From the NCBI RefSeq assembly GCF_007859865.1, contig NZ_SJPI01000001.1, forward strand, positions 3,357,241-3,421,240: a stretch of DNA of 64,000 bases, read 5' to 3'. Position 1 is the stretch's first letter. The number at the start of each line of letters is the position of its first letter. The notes under the pieces are model-generated. The model made no database searches. It was not told the origin of the DNA and saw only the letters and a program-made list of their open reading frames with translations. The stretch is from Rubripirellula amarantea (GTDB lineage Bacteria; Planctomycetota; Planctomycetia; Pirellulales; Pirellulaceae). The position numbers were made by a program, and so were the translations under genes. This document shows, piece by piece, positions 34,774 through 42,662 of the stretch.

Positions 34774-37197
34774 ATGAATAGATTCCGTCTCGTTAGGTTC
34801 GTCATCGTCTTCGCAGTCACATGGCTTGTGTTCGGTGGCGTCGATGCGATTGCTGAACGCCCCAGCATTTTGTGGATTTATGTAGATGACATGAGTGATT
34901 GGATGGGATGCTATGGCGATCCGATTGCCCAGACTCCCCACATCGATAGTCTTGCGCAGGAAGGCGTCCTGTTTGAAAACGCCTTCATGCCAGCGCCAGT
35001 TTGTTCGACGACTCGATCAGCGCTGATTACCGGAACGATGCAAACAACGTATGGGTTGCACCAGCACCGAACGATGATCAAAAAGCCGCTCCCCAATGGG
35101 GTCGTGACGGTGCCAGAATTATTTCGCGAGGCGGGTTACCTGACGTTCAATGAAGCGAAGGATGATTACAACTTCGAGCGTGACCGAAACCTGATGTATT
35201 CGTCGGAGTTTACTCGGCCCACTCGCAAGCAAGTGAACGCGCATATGATCGGTCGCGAAGTGTCTTGGCTAAAGCAATTGCAGGGCAAGCCGTTCTTTGG
35301 CCAAATTCAGCTTAAGGGAGGAAAGATCGAAGGCGAAACGGGATCAAAGTTTCCCGCAAAGAGTCGTGTTCCGGACGATCAGGTTGCGGTTCCACCTCAG
35401 TACCCCGACCATCCCGTGTTTCGAAATGCCATCGCTCGTCACTACGAACAAATTGCGGAAACGGACGCTCAAGTGGGCGCGATCATTGCGGGGTTGAAGG
35501 AGTTCGGTTTGTGGGACAACACGATTGTGTTTTTCTTTACCGATCATGGTAGTCCTTTGCCCCGAGCTAAACAGTTCCTCTACGAAGACGGTACCAAAGT
35601 GCCGCTAATTGTACGTTGGCCAAAGAGCATGCAACTTCCCCGTGGAAAATCTCGCTCGGACCTCGTCAGCGGAATCGACATCACTGCAAGTTCACTCGGC
35701 TTAGCTGGAATGTCCGTGCCCCCATTCATGGAAGGACGCGATCTGTTTTCAGAGGATTATGAGCCGCAGGAATACGTGATATCGGCTCGCGATCGAATGG
35801 GCAACGCGATTGATCGCAACCGTACCGTTCGGTCAGCAACGTTTCGATATATCCGCAACTACAAAACGGATCGAGCGTTGTATCAACCCCAGTATCGAGA
35901 CAAGTATGCAACCTTCAAGACGCTACGGCAATTGCTCGCTCAAGGAAAGCTGACTCCGCTGCAAGCATCGTACCACGACGCAGCGCAACGTCCGGAAGAA
36001 GAATTGTACGACCTCGTGAACGATCCTCACCAAACCGTCAACTTAGCGGATGATCCAGAATACGCATCGGTGCTGAAGGGACACCGCGATTATCTCCAGC
36101 AGTGGGAAGAGGCCACTGATGACCAGGGTCGCTATCCCGAAAGCGAGGAGTCGCTACGGTTGGTGTACGAATCGGTTACGGGCGATTGTGTTTCACCCGA
36201 GTATGACTTTCTGAAAATTCGCAAGACAAATGACAACGGCAGCGAAGCGAATGATGGTGCTGGCGACACGACGTCTCTGCAACCGAAAGCTGAAAAGCCG
36301 AAGTCAAAGCCGAAGATCATCCAGTACCCGGATGCTCTCGTATGGACCGACGCAAAGTTGGCGGCGAAGGAGTTTCCAGGTTTCGAGTTCATCGGCGAGT
36401 ACTCCCAAGGAAATCGCTTTTTGCAAGCGACACCATCGGGCAAAAGGTTCTACCTTTCCATCTATCAGGGCGGCTTGCCAGGAACAGGTTGGGATGGCAG
36501 TCGGGTTGATCACGAGTGGGTCGAGCTGGATGCGATGAAGAGTCGCTTGCAAGGTTGGGAAAAGATCGATCGCAGCAAGAACGTGGTAGGTAAGCAACCG
36601 CCCGATAACGCCGTCGTTTTGTTCGATGGATCGGACGTGAGCGCCTGGAAGAATGCAAAGATCGACAACGGAACGCTTCAGGCGGGAGCGGCGACGAAAC
36701 GCAGCTTTCGAGATTTCACGTTGTACCTGGAATTCATGTTGCCGCTGAAGCCGGAGCCCGAGATCAGTCACCCGCACCGCGGAAACAGTGGCGTCTTCGC
36801 GGTCGGAGCATACGAGGTGCAGATCGCTGACACGTTCGGAATCGATCCTGATCCACTAGCATGGCAAGAAATAGATCTGCTCAAACCAGTCGACACATGG
36901 TGCGGTAGCATCTATGGAATCCGAGCAGCAAAGTTCAACATGTGCTTGCCGCCACTGACTTGGCAAAGCATGGAGATCGAGTTCAAGGCGGCACGTTTCG
37001 AAAACTCCGTCAAGGTTTCCGACGCCGAGATTTCCGTGATCCACAACGGCGTGAAGGTTCACGACCAATTCCATGTTCCCCAAGGCACCGGTGGTGGGCC
37101 GGCCGGACCGCGACCCGAAGTGGCTGAAGGCCCGATCTATCTGCAAAACCATGGCAATCCCAATCGGTTTCGTAACATTTGGATTGTGACGAGGTAG
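34774..37197 (+). CDS. Sulfatase - DUF1080 fusion with unusual active-site motif
   Basis: The ATG at 34774 starts a signal peptide (1-28) and gives 807 residues. Residues about 29-490 form an S1-type sulfatase domain (SILWIYVDDM, and FFTDHGSPLPRAK). The FGly-motif position reads C77-S-T-T-R: the residue two after Cys is Thr, where the consensus C-x-(P/A)-x-R has Pro or Ala. After a charged linker (about 495-600), residues about 612-807 form a DUF1080 domain (VVLFDGSDVSAWKNAKIDNGTL, RGNSGVFAVGAYEVQIADT, GPIYLQNHGNPNRFRNIWIV), the family that includes 3-keto-disaccharide hydrolases. The fusion joins desulfation and keto-glycoside cleavage in one exported protein; activity is inferred only from the domains. 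Confidence 0.9.
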   Translation: MNRFRLVRFVIVFAVTWLVFGGVDAIAERPSILWIYVDDMSDWMGCYGDPIAQTPHIDSLAQEGVLFENAFMPAPVCSTTRSALITGTMQTTYGLHQHRTMIKKPLPNGVVTVPELFREAGYLTFNEAKDDYNFERDRNLMYSSEFTRPTRKQVNAHMIGREVSWLKQLQGKPFFGQIQLKGGKIEGETGSKFPAKSRVPDDQVAVPPQYPDHPVFRNAIARHYEQIAETDAQVGAIIAGLKEFGLWDNTIVFFFTDHGSPLPRAKQFLYEDGTKVPLIVRWPKSMQLPRGKSRSDLVSGIDITASSLGLAGMSVPPFMEGRDLFSEDYEPQEYVISARDRMGNAIDRNRTVRSATFRYIRNYKTDRALYQPQYRDKYATFKTLRQLLAQGKLTPLQASYHDAAQRPEEELYDLVNDPHQTVNLADDPEYASVLKGHRDYLQQWEEATDDQGRYPESEESLRLVYESVTGDCVSPEYDFLKIRKTNDNGSEANDGAGDTTSLQPKAEKPKSKPKIIQYPDALVWTDAKLAAKEFPGFEFIGEYSQGNRFLQATPSGKRFYLSIYQGGLPGTGWDGSRVDHEWVELDAMKSRLQGWEKIDRSKNVVGKQPPDNAVVLFDGSDVSAWKNAKIDNGTLQAGAATKRSFRDFTLYLEFMLPLKPEPEISHPHRGNSGVFAVGAYEVQIADTFGIDPDPLAWQEIDLLKPVDTWCGSIYGIRAAKFNMCLPPLTWQSMEIEFKAARFENSVKVSDAEISVIHNGVKVHDQFHVPQGTGGGPAGPRPEVAEGPIYLQNHGNPNRFRNIWIVTR

Positions 37198-37668
37198 TGC
37201 TCGATCACCTACCGGATCGTGCTGTTTTCTTAAGATTGCCACCGAGGTCTGTTGATGTTTAGAATCGTACTGTTTTGTGCCAGATTAGTGTTGCCACGTG
37301 ATCCGCAGAACAGAATCGAGAATCCGGATTGGTTCCGAAGATGGTTTCGATGCCACAACGGAGATGGATCTGGACACTCTTCGTTTTGGTGCGTCGCAAG
37401 AGGTGGACTATGGTCGCGGTTGCAAGGTCATCACATCGGAGGCGCATCCCGATGGATTGGTCTTGGTCTTTGATGGCGAAGGCAATGGAATTACCCAGCA
37501 TGATTTCGCTGCCAAGCTGATCGGTCGAACCATATCAGGAGAGCTGATTGTCGGGTTTTCGAAGCTGACGAATTTTCAGCTACCTTAGTTCTTTAAGATA
37601 CGTGTCCTGGCCCGTTCATTTTTGATCCTTTCAACCAAATCTTTTTCCCCTTTGCCATTGGTAATCGT
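37198..37668. other. Intergenic region with a degraded coding remnant
   Basis: A 471-base gap between two sulfatase genes. Its only supported content is the remnant at 37298-37588. The rest shows no gene, hairpin or clear repeat. Confidence 0.4.
37298..37588 (+). pseudogene. Remnant of the C-terminal domain of a secreted carbohydrate-related protein
   Basis: The frame gives about 96 residues without a proper start. The residues look like genuine conserved protein: SEDGFDATTEMDLDTLRFGAS, then GRGCKV, then LVLVFDGEGNGITQHDFAAK followed by LIG. This pattern resembles C-terminal domains attached to planctomycete sulfatases and other secreted enzymes, as far as I can recall. No signal peptide, catalytic domain or ribosome site precedes it, so it is probably what is left after deletion of the upstream part. 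A small intact protein of this domain alone is the alternative. Confidence 0.5.
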
Positions 37669-39192
37669 ATGACTAAATCTGCTTTTCTTCTAAGCCTTTT
37701 TGTGTTCGCATGGTCTGTATCTTGCGTTGCCGAAGAGCGGCCGAATATTGTGCTGATCATGGCCGATGACTTGGGCCTTGGTGACGTCAACTATTACCAA
37801 GAAAAGTTCCAAGGCCATAAGTCTCAGGTGCCTACTCCTGCGATGGACGCGCTTGCTCGCGATGGCATGTGGTTCACCGACGCTCATTCCGCCACGTCGC
37901 TGTGTTCACCGACTCGTTACTGCGTCATGAGCGGCAACATGAATTACCGCAGCTATGCTCCGTGGGGTGTATGGGGTTCGTTTCGGGCAAGTCCTTTCAA
38001 GCCGGGCGAAGCGACACTGGGAAGCGTGGCTAAGTCAGCGGGGTACTCGACCGGATTTATCGGCAAGTGGCATCTCGGCGGTGACTTCTTGGATTCAGAA
38101 ACTGGCCAGATTTATCGAAAGAACGAACGCAACGAACCGGGGGCAACAGTTGACTTGACTCGAATGGTCGGCGGTGGTCCTCAATCGGTTGGTTTCGACT
38201 ACAGCCTCACGTTGCCTTGTGGAATCCAGGGGCCAACCTACACGGCTTACGAAAATGGCGATTGGTTGCCACTGAACGAAGATTCGGAAATCATCTTCCT
38301 CGACAAGACGACCGCGATTGATCCCAAGTTTGTTTCGGATAAGGGGCCCGGACTTGGTGACTCGCATTGGAACGCTCGCGAGATCGGAAAATTGCTGTCA
38401 GCTAAGGCGGTGGACTTCGTCGACAAGCGGGCCGGTAAGGAGCCGTTCTTTCTGTGCTACTGGAGTCCGCACGTTCACTTGCCGCACACGCCGACCGATG
38501 AGTTTGACGGTCTGAAGATTGCCGGCACGACACCGACGAACCATCTTGATACGCTGCGAGATCTCGATCAACAAGTCGCTCGCATTGTGCAGTCGCTCAA
38601 AGCAAACAAGGTCTACGACAACACCTTGATCATCTTTACCTCCGACAACGGTGGATTAGGGATCAAAGCGACTGTCGAAGCCGGGCATGATTCCAGCGGC
38701 GAATGGCGCGGGTTCAAAAATTCACCGCATGAAGGCGGTCACCGAGTACCTTTCGTCGCCGTATGGCCAGGGCATATTGAACCCGGCAGCGTGAGCGATG
38801 ATACGGTGATCAATCAGGACACGTTGGCGACGATGGCTAGCTTGTTGAACGTGAAAGTTCCCGCTGACCAAGCGAAGGACTCATTGGACCTGATGCCCTT
38901 GCTAACCGGGACCGGCAGTTTTCAGCCTCGCGAGTATCTGATGATGCAGGCGGGAAGTCAGAACGAAGTGATGTTCCGAAAGGACGGTTGGAAGCTCATC
39001 CTAAAAAGCGATCATAAAGTTTCGAAATTCGAACCCATCGCATTGTTCAATTTGAATGATAATCCGACCGAAAATGAGGCGGAAAACAAAGTGGATGACC
39101 CCGCCCAGGCCGATCGCGTGAAGCGGCTGCGTGAGGAGTATTTGCGGATTCGAAACAGTGGCGAGCGAACGACACCGGTGATTGGAGCTTGA
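37669..39192 (+). CDS. Secreted sulfatase (arylsulfatase A-like)
   Basis: The 507-residue protein has a signal peptide (about 1-21). The conserved start is [16 protein letters not shown], with the FGly motif C79-S-P-T-R in SLCSPTRYCVMSGN. Further S1-family motifs are GKWHLGG and FTSDNGGLG. This is a complete S1 sulfatase with all usual elements. Its substrate cannot be assigned from the sequence alone; expressed next to the other sulfatases it probably handles one linkage type of a mixed sulfated polysaccharide. A stretch of imperfect 16-17-base repeats lies just downstream. Confidence 0.94.
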   Translation: MTKSAFLLSLFVFAWSVSCVAEERPNIVLIMADDLGLGDVNYYQEKFQGHKSQVPTPAMDALARDGMWFTDAHSATSLCSPTRYCVMSGNMNYRSYAPWGVWGSFRASPFKPGEATLGSVAKSAGYSTGFIGKWHLGGDFLDSETGQIYRKNERNEPGATVDLTRMVGGGPQSVGFDYSLTLPCGIQGPTYTAYENGDWLPLNEDSEIIFLDKTTAIDPKFVSDKGPGLGDSHWNAREIGKLLSAKAVDFVDKRAGKEPFFLCYWSPHVHLPHTPTDEFDGLKIAGTTPTNHLDTLRDLDQQVARIVQSLKANKVYDNTLIIFTSDNGGLGIKATVEAGHDSSGEWRGFKNSPHEGGHRVPFVAVWPGHIEPGSVSDDTVINQDTLATMASLLNVKVPADQAKDSLDLMPLLTGTGSFQPREYLMMQAGSQNEVMFRKDGWKLILKSDHKVSKFEPIALFNLNDNPTENEAENKVDDPAQADRVKRLREEYLRIRNSGERTTPVIGA

Positions 39193-39199
39193 AACAATT

Positions 39200-39263
39200 C
39201 GGATTCTGAGACGAACGGAGCCTGAGATGATTCGGGCTTTACGCAAACGGGGGCTGAGGCGAT
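39200..39263. repeat. Weak 16-17-bp tandem repetition
   Basis: Sequence 39200-39263 reads as about four degenerate units starting CGG and most containing CTGAG (CGGATTCTGAGACGAA, CGGAGCCTGAGATGATT, CGGGCTTTACGCAAA, CGGGGGCTGAGGCGAT). The repetition is imperfect and could partly be chance. Confidence 0.4.
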
Positions 39264-39477
39264 CGAGTTGCACACCGAGCACCACGTTTTGGTCGTTCTC
39301 GCAGAATTGTGCAGAAAAGTTTCCAATTTGGGCGAGTGGGTGCGATTACCTAGTCGTATCACCACGCGACCACTCGCGTTTTCAATGCTTGGCACGGCCT
39401 AGCCTCGAAGATTTCAGCCGTTTGGCGAAGTCGAACGCGGTGAAATGTCGAGTATCCCCCTTTGCCACCCCGCCTCA

Positions 39478-41307
39478 ATGAAACTCGCCTTCGCACTTGC
39501 TCTGATTCCGTTTGCCGCGGCAACCTATTCTCGAGCTGTCGCCGACGAACCGCAACAACGTCCCAACGTGTTGTGGATTTTGACGGACGATCAACGGTAT
39601 GACTCCATTCGAGCTTTTAACCAGATTCTGCATCAACGCGATCAAAGCGAATTGGGATACGTGGAGTCGCCTAATGTTGATGAGTTGGCGGCTAAAGGGA
39701 CGACCTTCATCAACACCTATTGCCACGCCCAGGGATGTGCCCCGTCCCGCGCTTCGATGCACCTGGGCCGATATCCGCATCACAGCGGCATCTACGAATT
39801 TGAGTACTTCAACAATAAAGCCGACCATTGGAAGCCATCATTGCCAGAATGCATGCAGCAGCTTGGCTACCAAACCATGCACGTTGGCAAACTGGGCGTT
39901 CGAATCCGTACGCTGCAACGCGGCAAGCCTAGGAAGTTGGAGCTTTATCAAACGAATATCGACTTCAAAAAGAGTGCCGCCGAAGGTTTAACCGATTGGA
40001 CAAAAGGCCCGATCGCTGAAATTGCGGGAGTCGATATCAAGAGTGAAGGCATCGAAGGCGATTTCTTTTTTTCACCCGACGGGACTGTGGAAAACACCAG
40101 CGGTGACCTCGCCCGCGTGAAAGGTTTTGAGAATCACAGTGAGCAGATCGATGCGAAGTACGATCTGCTCCGAATGTACAACAGCAAGAAGCCCAAACGA
40201 TTCGGTGCGGGAGAGATTATTGGTGGTGTCAGTTCGCAGCCCGCCGGAAAAACTCGAGATGGCTACTATACGGCTCAGTTGAAAGACTACTTGCAGAACC
40301 CTAACAAGCCTTTGGCCGCTGGCTCGCAGCATTTTGTTGGAGTCGACCCGTCTCGGCCACTCTTCGCTCACATCGGCTTCGACTTTCCCCATACTCCAGT
40401 ACTGCCTCCGCATTCGTTTCGATCGCGATTTGCAGACCGCACCTATCAGGTTCCTGAATTCGACAAGGAAGAATTGGCGTCGCTGCCGCCACAGTTGAAG
40501 AAGCTGATAACGATCAATCATTCCGATCACTACACCGAGGCTGAGAAGCAGCAAATGGTTCGCGACTACTATGCGTTCTGCGCCTACGGCGACCATTTGG
40601 TGGGTGAAGCAGCCGACGCGTTTGTTCAATACAGCGAACAGCATCGTCAACCTTGGATGGTCGTTTACGTCTGCGGCGATCATGGATGGAAGCTAAACGA
40701 GCATGGTGCAATAGCGAAGTTTTCACCTTGGAAAATGGATAGCCTCGATCCCATCATTGTGGTTTCGTCAGATAAGGAGTCATTCCCCGCCGGAAAAGTT
40801 GTCACTGACTTCACCGAGTTTGTTGACATCATGCCCACCATCCTTGCGGCTGCTGGTGCTGATCTGCGTGCTAAGGAGTTTGGATTTCTAGATGGTTATG
40901 ACCTCGCCAAGGTCGCATCGGGAGAATTGGAACCGCGCGACTACGTCGTTGGTGAAAGCCACGCGGTTACGGGGCCACGAGCAACGATTCGCACCAAGGA
41001 TTTCATGTTCTCCATCAAGTCGCGACCGGATAAGAAACGCGGCCAGAACATGGACTGGGCGATGAACGCAAGCTACGAAGAGTTAGAACCGGTGCTCTAT
41101 CAACTCTCATCGGATCCAGCCGAGCTTCATAATCTCGCGTATGACAAGTCGTACCAGTCTGTGGCTCAAGGTTTGCGCAACAAACTACTCAATATTGTCA
41201 TCGGCGACGGTCGTGTTGAAGTCGACTGGGGACCCAAAGCCACGGGGACCAAGTCGGTGATCAGCGATTTTGCCATCGGAGCTGACGACAAACGACTGAA
41301 GTTGTAA
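39478..41307 (+). CDS. Secreted sulfatase
   Basis: The ATG at 39478 starts a signal peptide (1-22) directly and is preferred to the ATG at 39445. The product has 609 residues. Its S1 start is PNVLWILTDDQRYDSI and its FGly motif C87-A-P-S-R in GCAPSRASMHLGRYPHHSG. The later VVYVCGDHGWKLNEHGAIAKFSPW motif matches the iduronate-2-sulfatase-like branch, as I recall it, and differs from the other seven sulfatases here. It is followed at 45 bases by the second DUF1552 gene, which probably shares its transcript. Confidence 0.92.
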   Translation: MKLAFALALIPFAAATYSRAVADEPQQRPNVLWILTDDQRYDSIRAFNQILHQRDQSELGYVESPNVDELAAKGTTFINTYCHAQGCAPSRASMHLGRYPHHSGIYEFEYFNNKADHWKPSLPECMQQLGYQTMHVGKLGVRIRTLQRGKPRKLELYQTNIDFKKSAAEGLTDWTKGPIAEIAGVDIKSEGIEGDFFFSPDGTVENTSGDLARVKGFENHSEQIDAKYDLLRMYNSKKPKRFGAGEIIGGVSSQPAGKTRDGYYTAQLKDYLQNPNKPLAAGSQHFVGVDPSRPLFAHIGFDFPHTPVLPPHSFRSRFADRTYQVPEFDKEELASLPPQLKKLITINHSDHYTEAEKQQMVRDYYAFCAYGDHLVGEAADAFVQYSEQHRQPWMVVYVCGDHGWKLNEHGAIAKFSPWKMDSLDPIIVVSSDKESFPAGKVVTDFTEFVDIMPTILAAAGADLRAKEFGFLDGYDLAKVASGELEPRDYVVGESHAVTGPRATIRTKDFMFSIKSRPDKKRGQNMDWAMNASYEELEPVLYQLSSDPAELHNLAYDKSYQSVAQGLRNKLLNIVIGDGRVEVDWGPKATGTKSVISDFAIGADDKRLKL

Positions 41308-41351
41308 TCGTCGACTTATTACGAACTCTCTTACTTGATCTTAGGTCATCT

Positions 41352-42662
41352 ATGAACGCGAATCGTCGCCGCGTAAGCCGGCGGAACTGCTTCAAAGCGG
41401 CCGGCGTGTCATTGTCGCTGCCGTTCCTTGAGTCCTTGCCAGTTCATGCTCAAAAACCAAAACGATCGGGCAAGGATGCGGAGGTTGCCTATAGCGATCA
41501 ACCAGCCAGTAGTGCTGCGCGTTTGGTTTGCATCGGTGTTGCATTAGGCATGTATCCCGGGGAATGGAATCCATCACAAGAAGGACGCGATTACCGGGCG
41601 CCTCGCTTGATCGAGCCGCTCAACGAATTGCGAAACGATTTCACGTTGCTGTCCAATATCGACCACCCCGGCGTGGGCGGCGGACACAAAGGTACGCCAG
41701 CATTCCTGTCCGGTGTTTACAAGCCAGAGTTTGTCGGTCAGGCGATTGTCGTTCGTAACCAGATCACGCTCGATCAGTTTGCAGCCCAACACTTGGGAAA
41801 CGGCACTCGATTCTCGTCGTTGCAGCTCAGTGCTGCCGAGCTTGGCGAGTTCGACGCCCTTTCTTGGAACGAAAAGGGAACTCCGCTACCTTCGCAATCG
41901 GATCCGAGCAAAGTATTCAACGCTTTGTTCGTTCCGGATGCCAAGGACGAAGCCACCGCGATGAAGCTTGGGCAAAGTGTCCTGGACTTGATTCATGAAG
42001 ATGCGACCGCATTCCAACGAGAGATCTCACGCAACGATCGTGATCGTATGGATCAGTACATGTCTTCGGTTCGCGATGTCGAAAAAAGAATCCAACGACA
42101 ATTGCAGTGGACCGAAAAGCCCAAGCCTCACGCACCGCCGCTGGCTGAGCGTCCGACAACGTATCATGAGAACTTGGACTTAATCTTGGAACTCGCCGCG
42201 ATCGCACTGCAGACCGATTCAACACGTGTGGTCTCGGTTTCGTTGCCCGGTCAAGGCTTGCCAATCGAGACGAACAATCTTCGCACGGCGAACTATCACA
42301 ACCTGTCGCATCATGGGATGGCCGCCGACGCGGTTCGTGATTTGATCGAAGTCGAGTCGATGCATTCTCGGTCACTCGCAAAATTTCTGAAGCGTTTGAA
42401 ATCCGTTCGAGCTGGTGACGGGACGCTTCTGGATCACACCCAGGTTCTATTTGGTAGCGGACTTGGTAACGCGAGTTCACATTCCAATCGCGATCTTCCC
42501 GTCCTGATCGCCGGTGGCGGATATAAGCACGGACAACATGTTCGTCTTGAAGAGGGCACACCGCTTTGCAACCTATTTGTCACGATGCTGCAGCGAATGG
42601 GAATGGAAGTGGATTCGTTTGCTGGAAGCCGTGGCAACGCCAACCAATGGTTGGGGGTGTGA
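41352..42662 (+). CDS. DUF1552 Tat-exported protein (second copy)
   Basis: The 436-residue protein starts with a Tat-type leader (NRRRVSRRNCFKAAGVSLSLPFL). It shows the same DUF1552 blocks as the copy at 24176 (FTLLSNIDHPGVGGGHKGTPAFLSGV, FGSGLGNASSHSNRDLPVLIAGGGYKHG). The ALQTDSTRVVSVSLPGQGLP block is also shared. It precedes its DUF1592 partner, overlapping it by one base (TGATG), whereas in the other pair DUF1592 comes first. The pair is embedded within the sulfatase block, which supports a role in handling the same substrate. Activity is unknown. Confidence 0.92.
   Translation: MNANRRRVSRRNCFKAAGVSLSLPFLESLPVHAQKPKRSGKDAEVAYSDQPASSAARLVCIGVALGMYPGEWNPSQEGRDYRAPRLIEPLNELRNDFTLLSNIDHPGVGGGHKGTPAFLSGVYKPEFVGQAIVVRNQITLDQFAAQHLGNGTRFSSLQLSAAELGEFDALSWNEKGTPLPSQSDPSKVFNALFVPDAKDEATAMKLGQSVLDLIHEDATAFQREISRNDRDRMDQYMSSVRDVEKRIQRQLQWTEKPKPHAPPLAERPTTYHENLDLILELAAIALQTDSTRVVSVSLPGQGLPIETNNLRTANYHNLSHHGMAADAVRDLIEVESMHSRSLAKFLKRLKSVRAGDGTLLDHTQVLFGSGLGNASSHSNRDLPVLIAGGGYKHGQHVRLEEGTPLCNLFVTMLQRMGMEVDSFAGSRGNANQWLGV

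Noticed and set aside
37214-37287. Two similar stretches around ATCGTGCTGTTTT and ATCGTACTGTTTT, 48 bases apart
   Set aside because: The similarity is short and weak and could be chance; not reported as a repeat.
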